A stretch of DNA of 64,000 nucleotides. Source: Rhynchopus sp. YZ270_cl-10. Its lineage: Eukaryota; Euglenozoa; Diplonemea; Diplonemida; Diplonemidae. The notes beneath the pieces are model-generated. The model was given only the letters and a program-made list of their open reading frames with translations. It did no database searches and had not been told where the DNA came from. The stretch spans positions 1,333,598 to 1,397,597 of the forward strand of contig OZ037834.1 in NCBI GenBank assembly GCA_964035575.1. Direction: 5' to 3'. Below are positions 20,520 through 30,422 of this stretch, one piece after another (within the stretch, counting starts at the first letter, position 1; each line of letters starts with the position of its first letter). A program made the translations under genes and the position numbers.

Positions 20520-23354
20520 TTAGTCAGCTGTTGACCACAAGGAGGTTTCGGGTTGGGACATGTGGAGAAGCTCTGTTCCGTCGTCCACAGTCGAGTCACC
20601 GACACAGGTGGGGGTGGGGCCGAAGTCGTGGACGAGGTTCTTTGCTTCCACGTCACCGTCGCTGTCAGCACCACCATCACCCCTGCCTGCCTGCGTGCAG
20701 TACTTAAAGGCAACAATCACTGCACAGGCCGCAAGCACCGTCAACCCCACCGCCAGATGCACGACCGAGAGCGGCGCTTGTTCGGTGGTCCAATCCTCCG
20801 AAGGAGGCCTCTGCGTGGGCTTCGAGGTGCTTGGTGTTGCTGTGGTGGCGGGTGCAGAGGAAGCCGTGGCCAGTGTACAAACCCTGATGTCATCCACCTG
20901 AAGAACAAAGGCCGTGTCACCAGCAGCACGGAGCTGCAGCTCTGTGTACGTCGCGTCTGCGGTGAACGTGAAGGATGTCTCGGTGGCGTTGTTCTGTGGT
21001 GGTGTCTCTGTGTACACTGTCTGCTGTGCGGTGTCTGTGCCCAGAAGTGCGACGGAGAGTGTTCCGTAGCCAGCCTCAGGCTGCACCCACAGCGTCACCT
21101 GATAAGTTGCCCCAGCCACAAACCCTGCATCTGCTGCAACAGCATCGTTATCAGCCAGCAGCACCCCGCACTCGCCGTGGATGCCCGGTGTCGTGACCGT
21201 GGGTGTGCCGCTCGTGTTCCTCCACGCATCGACGTCCGCAAAGCCCATCACCACGCTTCTCCCAGACACAAGGTGCTCGAAGCTGGGGTTGGCGAGAACA
21301 GGCCCCACCGTACACGTCGGGGGCGCTGAGGTGGGCGGTGAGTCTGTGACAGGAGCCTGTGTGTCGGGTGTTTCTGTTTCGGGTGCATCAGTGCGATTTA
21401 GATCAGTGGTAGGTGTGCTGGTGGGTGCATCAGTGGTGGGTGGAATGGTTTCAGGTGCATCAGTGGCCAGTACAGGTTCATTGGTGGTAGGTAGGGTGAT
21501 GTTGGCTGCATCAGTGGCGGGTGTGTTGGTGTTGGGTGGTGCATCGGTGGCCGGTGCATCAGTAAGTGGTGCATCCGTGGTAGGTAGGGTGGTGTTGGGT
21601 GCATCAGTGGTGGGTGGAAGGGTTTCAGGTGCTTTGGTGACAGGTGGCTTTGTCTGCGGTGGATCTGTTACAGGTGTGGCTGTGGGTACAACGGATGGCG
21701 GTGACGCTGTCATTGGCGGCATGGTGTCTGAATCCAGGCAGACCATAATAGTGTCAATACGCACTTCTGCTTGTGTCTGCATGTCTGTATCCGTCCAGAA
21801 CGGGTGGATCCACAGCTGTGAGTAGTCTGCGTCTGCAGTGAAACTGAAGCCTATTTGCACAGCATCGGGGAACATCAGTTTGCTGGTAAACACTGTTTGC
21901 TCACTCGTGACTACCGGTGGAAATGGACCCCCGTACGTGACGTCGTTCGCAATCTTCACGTAGAAATCACCTTCGTGCACCGGAGCCTGTATCATCAGGG
22001 TGGCCCGGTAGCGCACCTTTGCAGAGAACTGTGCCTTTGCAACCACACCCTCGCCTTTACTGGAGTAGGACCACATCCATATGGAACGGTCCAGCAGCGT
22101 CACGTTCTCACCCAACCCACCGTAGGCAGAAGGCGTCCCATGTGAGGCCTGCCACCCAGTGAAGTTTCCCACGAACATGGCACCGCTCGCGTCCGTGAAG
22201 CGTCCATCTTCTATCAGAAAATCTGGGTTCTGCAGAAGCGAGGAGGTGCACTGGTCAGCTTCTGGCACAAGTGTGCTTGGCAATAGTGTGCCAGGCTGTG
22301 CTGAGGACACAGCGTACGCTTCCACAGTCGTCTTCGCAGCACCCACAATGACGCAGTAGAACACACCCACATCCTCAAGCAACGCAGTCAAGTCCCCACT
22401 CAGCACAACTGCCGACTGCATTGACACAGTCACACTATCTGACGACGTGGACGGGAAGTCAGAAAGCGGCACACGCAACAGACCCTGAGTCCTTCCTGAG
22501 AGGTACACGAATTCCCCAACCACATCAATGCTGAACAGCTTGGTCAAGGCCGTCAAGTCAACCGCATACTGACGCTTCCCAAACCCGACGGCCTGCATAC
22601 TGAACACATTGATGTAGGCCCATTTGTGGTACGCCGCACACAGAAGCTGGTCACCAGCAAACGCTATCCATGGCTCTGTGTCGTGCCCGACAGCCTCCTC
22701 CAGCACCGAGTGCACTGACCCACTTGCCACGTTCACTGCCACCACTGCACCCCAAGTTGTATTCAGAGAACGCCCCCCGAAGTAGACGAGCCCGTTGCGT
22801 TCTATGCCTGGCTCGCGTGAACGTACTGCGAAGTTGTCGGTGGTGAAGGACACGAGCTGGGGTGGCCAGATGCGCGCAGTGAGGGGGCTTACCGCGAGCA
22901 GGTACGTTGAGATGATGGAGGGCGAGGAACATCGAGAGGACACGACGGTCTCGTGTGTTGCACACTCGGCGACCACGAGCACTTGCCCCAGTCCGCTGAG
23001 CGAGGTGACGGTACGAGACAGCTCCATCATGCGTGGCGCTTGGAGACTGCCGTCGGTGGTGTTCAATGGGTGAATCCGTATCCCATACTGCGCGTCCGCA
23101 GACGAGACAACAAGGTACTGTGTGTCGTCATCCACGACCACATGCGCCATGGCAAAGATCCCCGCACCCGTCGCTGTTGTCGCAATCACAGGCGGCACCT
23201 CGCCCAGGTCTGCCTGCACAACATCACCCGAGGCAGTGCCGAGGTACAGCACGCCCTTGATAGCAACCATCGCTGTCGGTGTAACGTCAAGACTACCCAC
23301 AGACCGCACGTCAAACGCACCCAGCATGCACACTGCGAGTACAGGGGTCAGCAT
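20520..23354 (-). CDS. Surface glycoprotein, tandem family copy 4
   Basis: 944 residues from the conserved ATG at 23354. Signal peptide, propeller-like head with a short gap near residue 110 (VVGKPL of the paralogues is missing), and jelly-roll A (about 368-538). The Thr/Pro stalk (539-679) includes an extra NTNTPATDAANITLPTT unit. Jelly-roll B spans 680-828, membrane span about 858-884, tail ending ETSLWSTAD. The last third, including jelly-roll B and the tail, is almost identical to copies 3 and 5, while jelly-roll A differs at clustered sites (for example FTDASGAMF in place of MSYGDGGVG). This suggests a patchwork of gene conversion. Confidence 0.9.
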   Translation of the reverse strand: MLTPVLAVCMLGAFDVRSVGSLDVTPTAMVAIKGVLYLGTASGDVVQADLGEVPPVIATTATGAGIFAMAHVVVDDDTQYLVVSSADAQYGIRIHPLNTTDGSLQAPRMMELSRTVTSLSGLGQVLVVAECATHETVVSSRCSSPSIISTYLLAVSPLTARIWPPQLVSFTTDNFAVRSREPGIERNGLVYFGGRSLNTTWGAVVAVNVASGSVHSVLEEAVGHDTEPWIAFAGDQLLCAAYHKWAYINVFSMQAVGFGKRQYAVDLTALTKLFSIDVVGEFVYLSGRTQGLLRVPLSDFPSTSSDSVTVSMQSAVVLSGDLTALLEDVGVFYCVIVGAAKTTVEAYAVSSAQPGTLLPSTLVPEADQCTSSLLQNPDFLIEDGRFTDASGAMFVGNFTGWQASHGTPSAYGGLGENVTLLDRSIWMWSYSSKGEGVVAKAQFSAKVRYRATLMIQAPVHEGDFYVKIANDVTYGGPFPPVVTSEQTVFTSKLMFPDAVQIGFSFTADADYSQLWIHPFWTDTDMQTQAEVRIDTIMVCLDSDTMPPMTASPPSVVPTATPVTDPPQTKPPVTKAPETLPPTTDAPNTTLPTTDAPLTDAPATDAPPNTNTPATDAANITLPTTNEPVLATDAPETIPPTTDAPTSTPTTDLNRTDAPETETPDTQAPVTDSPPTSAPPTCTVGPVLANPSFEHLVSGRSVVMGFADVDAWRNTSGTPTVTTPGIHGECGVLLADNDAVAADAGFVAGATYQVTLWVQPEAGYGTLSVALLGTDTAQQTVYTETPPQNNATETSFTFTADATYTELQLRAAGDTAFVLQVDDIRVCTLATASSAPATTATPSTSKPTQRPPSEDWTTEQAPLSVVHLAVGLTVLAACAVIVAFKYCTQAGRGDGGADSDGDVEAKNLVHDFGPTPTCVGDSTVDDGTELLHMSQPETSLWSTAD

Positions 23355-26193
23355 AGCTTCGCAACAATGTAGGGAGGGGCGGGTGCGGTCTGTGCACAAA
23401 GCATGTGTGTCTGTGTTATTTTGTCTGCTTTCGTGGTGTCGCGGTTTACCTACATCACAACACCTTGATCAGGTGTCTGGCTCTGAGAGTCGAAGGGTTG
23501 GGATAAGAAAATTTGGAGTCTCCACTGTCTTCCCTTTTATACTCATTGAAGAAAAGAAAAAAAAACCCACCGTCGCAACACGTGGCAAATGGGGAGGCAC
23601 TTCCGTTTAACGGCAACCCACAAGAGGAGAACAACACCCTTAACTCTTGAAAAACAGACGCCAAGGGGTCTCTCTTCTTTCTTGTGTGCAGCAGACAAAC
23701 ATGACAACGCTAGCCCCATTGACAAGGCAGAGTGGGGTCCCAAACGGTTCACTGGGGGGCGGGGGATCCGCGTAGGTAAAGAAAACAAAGAAAACAAAAA
23801 AAGTAGAATTAAAAAGTTGATTTGAAATACAAAGCCCTCTCGTGACAGTGTACCTTGGTACATGACCTAAAAATAAACAAACAAACAAAAAATTGGAGCA
23901 ATAAAAAAAAGAAGAAGAAATGATGACAGTAAAAATAGTAACTCTGATAGGTAAGTAAAAGGGAAAAAAAGGTTTTTTCGTTGATTGCACAATTACCCTG
24001 TTGGAGGGGTGATTGGCGAACGTATCTGAGGAACTATTTCTCCTTTAAGCTACGCTTTAGGTATAAAAAAAAAACAAGCCTCAGCCTAACTCACGGGCCT
24101 CAGCCAAAATCATCGACCCGATTTTAAAACAAGTACCGTATTCGTACAAATTATCGACCGTAAGAAGGTTAAACTTCCAGAACAATCCTGAAAAGATTTT
24201 ACATTTTTACGATCGATAATTTGTACGAAAAAGGTAATTGCTATCGGAAAAAAACACGGGATGTCCTGTGGATGTGGGGAGGCTCGATAACCATTGGGTC
24301 CTACTCATTGTCGTCAGAGAATACACAGACGAAAACTCGCCATCCATCACACCAGACTCATCACCACCCGTCAAAGTAGCAGGAAGCAGCAGGAAACTGC
24401 GGTGGTTTTGAAAATCGGGCGCGGGTTCCACAGCACACCCCGCTTTTTCCCCTGAGCAATTCGTTGTTTTTTGATGTTGTTGTTTCCACACACCTTCCTT
24501 CAACCCCTGTGGGATCAGTTGGTTATTTTTTCTCGAAAACTTGAAATAATTTCAAGAGAACAAAAAAAGGGTCCTTATTTGCATTTTTGGGATCCTCCCG
24601 TGCAGTGGTGGGGTCGAAAATTGGACTCTTTTTTTGACCACTTAAATTTTGGAAAATATGAGCCCAGTCACTAATACTATACCTTACTTCACCTTCGGTT
24701 ACCCTGCTAGGGGGGTGAAGGAAGGATGTGGAAAAATTCAGTTCAGGTTCGAAAGAGGTAATATCAACATTGCAGAAAGACATACATCACAGGGTACGCA
24801 AGACGAAGAGGAGAAGAATAAAAATAAAGAAAAACTGGAGTGAACGTGCAAATGCCTCACCGTTCATCGGCGGACGCAGGCACTGGTTCTCCGCGTGTCA
24901 CACAAAAGAAATGAATACGTAAAGACGACTTTTTTCCAAATCGGAAAACTTCCTCCTCAACAAAGCGATAAAAGAAAAAACGATGTCAATATCAGACAAA
25001 ACAACGTGGTGTGAGGGTACGTCCCCTTTACTGTGAAACAGAGTTCTGTCCCGCGATCATGGCTGTGATCTTTTTTGTGAACTGCAGTACGGATGCGACA
25101 ATGGCTACTAAGGGGGGATTTGTTTTGTAACAACACTGTCTCCGAAAAGGGGTTAGATAGACAAGCAGGATCGAAGGAAGCCATGGGGACATCCACCCCA
25201 AATGTGACTCACAAAGGGGTGGTATCGCGGTAGAGAACACAGAAGGTGACACACCCACATCACTCGAAGGGTTGGGATAAGAAAGTGAAGTTGATAGTGC
25301 AAACGCCTCTGGGACGCAGGCACTGACAAGAAATGATTTAGAGTCTCCACTGTCTTCCCTTGTATCATTGACGAATAAGAGAAGAAGAAACCCACCCCAA
25401 ACATCTTTCTATGAGAGAAAAAAAAATAGGTAAAACCTCTAGATCATGGGGAATTTGCTATAATACCCACGTTACTAATACCCACTTGCCATAATACCCA
25501 GTGGGTGTTATCGCAAGTGGGTATAACCTAGGTACCCAGACCCACGCAGTGGCACATGACCTGAATAATTAATACGTATTAATACGTGACGGTGATAATA
25601 CGTGGCGTTTTGCTGGCAGCATCGTGATGGACACTGGCCTAAATTGAAAAGTGGAAACCTGAAAAACGTTGCCGTGATCAGCTGATATGCTGGTCGGTGT
25701 GTTCGCTTGCTATTTTCTTTTCTGGTAGTGAAAGTTTTTTTTCTCCTCTTTGTTTTGATTTTGTTGTGTCGACAATCACCTAAGGACCCGCTTGGGGAAC
25801 CTAGGGTCTGTACTCAATGTTGGCCGAAGCCTTTGTACTACGGAAGGACAAGACGTCAGTCGTCCTGAACCCTTATGAGCAACTTTTATGAAGACCCCTT
25901 TTACCAGGACAAGCTTCTCGCGAGTGTGTACCACTCCGGCACTGCTTTCCTGTTGCAAAGGGGTTGTTTGTAGGTTACGGTTTTTGAGGCCGCCCTAGTG
26001 GTAAAAGATGAAATGTGGTGGAGGGGAAGAACGCGTGAGTAGGGGTACAGCCGTACAGCCCGCACACCTCCCCCCAAGGTGTGGCAGAGTCCATGGACTC
26101 TGGTCTGATAGCCCAGCTTTTTTTTTTTAGATAGGTCACCTCAACCAAGCTGCCCAGAGTGATTCTGGGAATACCATACCAGCCTCAGTCATC
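23355..26193. other. Spacer between genes 4 and 5
   Basis: Type-2 leader and duplicated flank to 23790, then module D (23817-23858), an inverted repeat (24131-24231) and a fragment at 24555-24625 related to 63345-63410. Duplicated 3'-flank DNA lies at 24750-25260, module B at 25284-25335. A hairpin of CCCACTTGC/GCAAGTGGG type sits at 25476-25520 and the 26-bp string at 25760. The stretch 25785-26120 is GC-richer and matches nothing else here. No gene supported. Confidence 0.55.
24131..24231. repeat. 101-bp inverted repeat
   Basis: Arms TTCGTACAAATTATCGACCG and CGATCGATAATTTGTACGAA are near-perfect inverted copies about 60 bp apart. Probably a small MITE. Confidence 0.55.
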
Positions 26194-29091
26194 TTAGTCA
26201 GCTGTTGACCACAAGGAGGTTTCGGGTTGGGACATGTGGAGAAGCTCTGTTCCGTCGTCCACAGTCGAGTCACCGACACAGGTGGGGGTGGGGCCGAGGT
26301 CGTGGACGAGGTTCTTTGCTTCCACGTCACCGTCGCTGTCAGCACCACCATCACCCCTGCCTGCCTGCGTGCAGTACTTAAAGGCAACAATCACTGCACA
26401 GGCCGCAAGCACCGCCAACCCCACCACCAGATGCACGACCGAGAGCGGCGCTTGTTCTGTGGTCCAATCCTCCGAAGGGGGCCTCTGCGTGGGCTTCGAG
26501 GTGCTTGGTGTTGCTGTGGTGGCGGGTGCAGAGGAAGCCGTGGCCAGTGTACAAACCCTGATGTCATCCACCTGAAGAACAAAGGCCGTGTCACCAGCAG
26601 CACGGAGCTGCAGCTCTGTGTACGTCGCGTCTGCGGTGAACGTGAAGGATGTCTCGGTGGCGTTGTTCTGTGGTGGTGTCTCTGTGTACACTGTCTGCTG
26701 TGCGGTGTCTGTGCCCAGAAGTGCGACGGAGAGTGTTCCGTAGCCAGCCTCAGGCTGCACCCACAGCGTCACCTGATAAGTTGCCCCAGCCACAAACCCT
26801 GCATCTGCTGCAACAGCATCGTTATCAGCCAGCAGCACCCCGCACTCGCCGTGGATGCCCGGTGTCGTGACCGTGGGTGTGCCGCTCGTGTTCCTCCACG
26901 CATCGACGTCCGCAAAGCCCATCACCACGCTTCTCCCAGACACAAGGTGCTCGAAGCTGGGGTTGGCGAGAACAGGCCCCACCGTACACGTCGGGGGCGC
27001 TGAGGTGGGCGGTGAGTCTGTGACAGGAGCCTGTGTGTCGGGTGTTTCTGTTTCGGGTGCATCAGTGCGATTTAGATCAGTGGTAGGTGTGCTGGTGGTG
27101 GCTGCATCAGTGGTGGGTGGAAGGGTTTCAGGTGCTTCAGGTGCATCAGTGGCCAGTACAGGTTCATTGGTGGTAGGTAGGGTGATGTTGGCTGCATCGG
27201 TGGCGGGTGTGTTGGTGTTGGGTGGTGCATCGGTGGCCGGTGCATCAGTAAGTGGTGCATCCGTGGTAGGTAGGGTGGTGTTGGCTGCATCAGTGGTGGG
27301 TGTGCTGGTGGCAGGTGGACTGGTTTTGGGTGCATCAGTGGTGGGTGGAAGGGTTTCAGGTGCTTTGGTGACAGGTGGCTTTGTCTGCGGTGGATCTGTT
27401 ACAGGTGTGGCTGTGGGTACAACGGATGGCGGTGACGCTGTCATTGGCGGCATGGTGTCTGAATCCAGGCAGACCATAATAGTGTCAATACGCACTTCTG
27501 CTTGTGTCTGCATGTCTGTATCCGTCCAGAACGGGTAGATCCACAGCTGTGAGTAGTCTGCGTCTGCAGTGAAGCTGAAGCCTATTTGCACAGCGTCGGG
27601 GAACATCAGTTTGCTGGTAAACACTGTTTGCTCACTCGTGACTACCGGTGGAGCTGTACCCCCGTACGTGACGTCGTTCGCAATCTTCACGTAGAAATCA
27701 CCTTCGTGCACCGGAGCCTGTATCATCAGGGTGGCCCGGTAGCGCACCTTTGCAGAGAACTGTGCCTTTGCAACCACACCCTCGCCTTTGCTGGAGTAGG
27801 ACCACATAAAGATGGAACGGTCCAGCAGCGTCACGTTCTCACCCAACCCAGCGGACGCAGAAGGCGTCCCATGTGAGGCCTGCCACCCAGTGAAGTTCCC
27901 TGCGCACATTGCACCGACCCCGCCGTCCCCGTACACCAAGCGTCCATCTTCTATCAGAAAATCTGGGTTCTGCAGAAGCGAGGAGGTGCACTGGTCAGCT
28001 TCTGGCACAAGTGTGCTTGGCGCAAGTGTGTCAGGCTGTGCTGAGGGCGGTGACACAGCGTACGCTTCCACAGTCGTCTTCGCAGCACCCACAATGACGC
28101 AGTAGAACACACCCATATCCTCAAGCAACGCAGTCAAGTCTCCACTCAGCACAACTGCAGACTGCATTGACGGCGCCACACTCTGTGATATGTGAAGGAG
28201 AGTAAGCGGCACACGCAACAGACCCTGAGTCCTTCCTGAGAGGTACACGAATTCCCCAACCACATCAATGCTGAACAGCCTAGTCAATGCCATCAAGTCA
28301 GCCGCGTACTGAAACTCCCCAAACCCACTGAACTGCATACTGAACACATTGATGTAGGCCCATTTGTGGTACGCCGCACACAGAAGCTGGTCACCAGCAA
28401 ACGCTATCCATGGCTCTGTGTCGCGCCCGACAGCCTCCTCCAGCACCGAGTGCACTGACCCACTTGCCACGTTCACTGCCACCACTGCACCCCAAGTTGT
28501 ACTCAAAGAACGCCCCCCGAAGTAGACGAGCCCGTTGCGTTCTATGCCTGGCTCGCGTGAACGTACTGCGAAGTTGTCTGTGGTGAAGGAGACGAACAGG
28601 GATGGCCAGATGCGCGCAGTGAGGGGGCTTACCGCGAGCAGGTACGTTGAGATGATGGAGGGAGAGAGACAACGAAAGGACACGGCCTCATATGTTTCGC
28701 ACTCGGCGACCACGAGCACTTGCCCTACCACGCTGAGAGAGCTGACGTTACGAGACAGCTCCATCATGCGTGGCGCTTGGAGACTGCCGTCGGTGGTGTT
28801 CAATGGGTGAATCCGTATCCCATACTGCGAGTTCGCAGGCGAGACAACAAGGTACTGCGTGTCGTCGTCCACCACCACATGCGCCATGGCAAAGATCCCC
28901 GCACCCGTCGCTGTTGTCGCAATCACAGGCGGCACCTCGCCCAGGTCTGCCTGCACAACATCACCCGAGGCAGTGCCGAGGTACAGCACGCCCTTGATAG
29001 CAACCATCGCTGTCGGCGTAACATCAAGACTACCCACAGACCACACGTCAAACGCACCCAGCATGCACACTGCGAGTACAGGGGTCAGCAT
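26194..29091 (-). CDS. Surface glycoprotein, tandem family copy 5
   Basis: 965 residues. Signal peptide MLTPVLAVCMLGAFDVWSVG, propeller-like head (more diverged between about 265 and 320, with LTLLHISQSVAPSMQ where the others have a DFPSTS stretch), jelly-roll A (about 366-543), and the longest TDAP-type stalk (544-700). Jelly-roll B (701-848), membrane span about 880-905, tail ending ETSLWSTAD. Its 3' flank differs from the other copies within about 60 bp of the stop, so it marks the end of the duplicated block. Its 5' leader begins as type 2 but diverges after about 20 bp. Upstream of it lies unrelated spacer, so it is the first gene of the array in transcription order. Confidence 0.9.
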   Translation of the reverse strand: MLTPVLAVCMLGAFDVWSVGSLDVTPTAMVAIKGVLYLGTASGDVVQADLGEVPPVIATTATGAGIFAMAHVVVDDDTQYLVVSPANSQYGIRIHPLNTTDGSLQAPRMMELSRNVSSLSVVGQVLVVAECETYEAVSFRCLSPSIISTYLLAVSPLTARIWPSLFVSFTTDNFAVRSREPGIERNGLVYFGGRSLSTTWGAVVAVNVASGSVHSVLEEAVGRDTEPWIAFAGDQLLCAAYHKWAYINVFSMQFSGFGEFQYAADLMALTRLFSIDVVGEFVYLSGRTQGLLRVPLTLLHISQSVAPSMQSAVVLSGDLTALLEDMGVFYCVIVGAAKTTVEAYAVSPPSAQPDTLAPSTLVPEADQCTSSLLQNPDFLIEDGRLVYGDGGVGAMCAGNFTGWQASHGTPSASAGLGENVTLLDRSIFMWSYSSKGEGVVAKAQFSAKVRYRATLMIQAPVHEGDFYVKIANDVTYGGTAPPVVTSEQTVFTSKLMFPDAVQIGFSFTADADYSQLWIYPFWTDTDMQTQAEVRIDTIMVCLDSDTMPPMTASPPSVVPTATPVTDPPQTKPPVTKAPETLPPTTDAPKTSPPATSTPTTDAANTTLPTTDAPLTDAPATDAPPNTNTPATDAANITLPTTNEPVLATDAPEAPETLPPTTDAATTSTPTTDLNRTDAPETETPDTQAPVTDSPPTSAPPTCTVGPVLANPSFEHLVSGRSVVMGFADVDAWRNTSGTPTVTTPGIHGECGVLLADNDAVAADAGFVAGATYQVTLWVQPEAGYGTLSVALLGTDTAQQTVYTETPPQNNATETSFTFTADATYTELQLRAAGDTAFVLQVDDIRVCTLATASSAPATTATPSTSKPTQRPPSEDWTTEQAPLSVVHLVVGLAVLAACAVIVAFKYCTQAGRGDGGADSDGDVEAKNLVHDLGPTPTCVGDSTVDDGTELLHMSQPETSLWSTAD

Positions 29092-29832
29092 AGCTTCGCA
29101 ACAATAGATTCAAACAAGAAAAAAATGCGAACCTTCACAAAAACGCAGTCCCCCGCTTCACTACACAGAGGAAGTGGTGGGTGTGTTCTGTGCACAAAGC
29201 ATGTGTATCTGTGGTAGGTCTGCTTTCGTGTAATGTCAAGGAGGGTTCAAAAGAACAGAAAAACAATCTAAACAATAGCTAATGTGAAACTCCGTGGCCC
29301 TCTGCTGCATTGCCTAGCAAAAGAAAGTCTCACTTGCTGGGTGGTATCAAAAAATATGATTTTCTTAGTTTAAAAACTTGGTTGTATTAGTGTAGCCACC
29401 CTAGAGTGTGCTCCACTATTAGTTTATTTTAGACAAAGGCTTTTTTTCGGCAGAATTCGGCAGGGATTCGGGATACAGCAGAATTAAAGAGCTGAAGGTG
29501 TCGTTCAGAGTTTTGGAGAACACAAAAGAGTCAGAAATATGCTGCAGATTACTACGTCAGTTGAGATGTTCCTCCAGGGGAGAGGTTCTTCGCCAAGCAG
29601 TTCTTTGAGCACGTCGCAAAGTGTGAGGTACAACAATAGTAATTGCCCCCTTCTTTTATTTTGAAAACTTGGTTGTTTTAGTGTAGACACCCGAAGATGA
29701 ACTCCACTATTTTTTTTTACGTCTCAGCGCACACCCATCAGGGCGTGAACACTCCTTTTGCAGAAAGCAAAAAAAAATTGCTACAATGTGGCTTCCCTTA
29801 AGAATACATTTACTAATCGCGACAAAAAAAAC

Positions 29833-29870
<38 letters not shown>

Positions 29871-30412
29871 CCTCTGCGTCGTCGGGAGGGGGGAAATGCT
29901 GTCCTGTTCATGGTGAAGGGTGCCTTCTTCACCCCCTGCTGCGGAGGGTGTTGCGGGCGGCGGAGTTGCTGGGCAACTTTGCTGCGTTCGACTCAACGAA
30001 TTTAGCGATCTGTGCATAAAAAAAAATAGATTCATCAAAAGAAAAAAAAAAAGGAAAGAAAGAAAGTTGGTGTGGTGAAGGGAGGTGCTATTTTCTGCCA
30101 TTTTGGAGTCGTCGGCCACACCAAAAGTGAGAAAAAAGGTTTTGGTAAAACTCAACTCTTTGGAGTGTCGCCAACTGATCTTGATTACTCGACTAGAAAA
30201 AGGAGGGAAGATTATTTTCGTTGAACGCAGCCAAAAACAGTGTATGAGATCTGAATTTTGAAATAGTCGGTATCAGGCGATTAAACGTTGGCTTTATTAT
30301 TCGAGTTTCTAATAACACTACGTGTAAGGGAAAAATTCCGCCGGAGGCCCCCAACTTTAGCGGGTTGGGGACCCGAGTTTTGACCGAGGTTTCAGCGAAA
30401 GCCCCTGTATAA
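29092..30412. other. Spacer between gene 5 and the PPR gene
   Basis: AT-rich. Two related stretches (29370-29470 and 29655-29720) share AAAACTTGGTTGTATTAGTGTAG-like text broken by changes. A run of 45 A lies at 29834-29878. The stretch 30336-30422 is a repeat shared with 8476-8550. No gene supported. Confidence 0.55.
29834..29878. repeat. A45 homopolymer
   Basis: An uninterrupted run of 45 A. No target duplication was recognised around it. Confidence 0.9.
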
Positions 30413-30422
30413 TTAATACCCT
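30336..30422. repeat. Dispersed repeat end next to the PPR gene
   Basis: Shares CCCCCAACTTNAGC, GGGTTGGGGACCCG and the CGAGGTTTCAGCGAAA-like end with 8476-8550. It ends GTATAATTAATACCCTC, resembling the GTATAATACCCTG end of the 7911-8646 element. It overlaps the last codons of the PPR gene, so the insertion probably replaced that gene's original C terminus or 3' UTR. Confidence 0.55.

Noticed and set aside
24207-24503. 98-codon minus frame
   Set aside because: No ATG at the start, no family, and it overlaps an inverted repeat.
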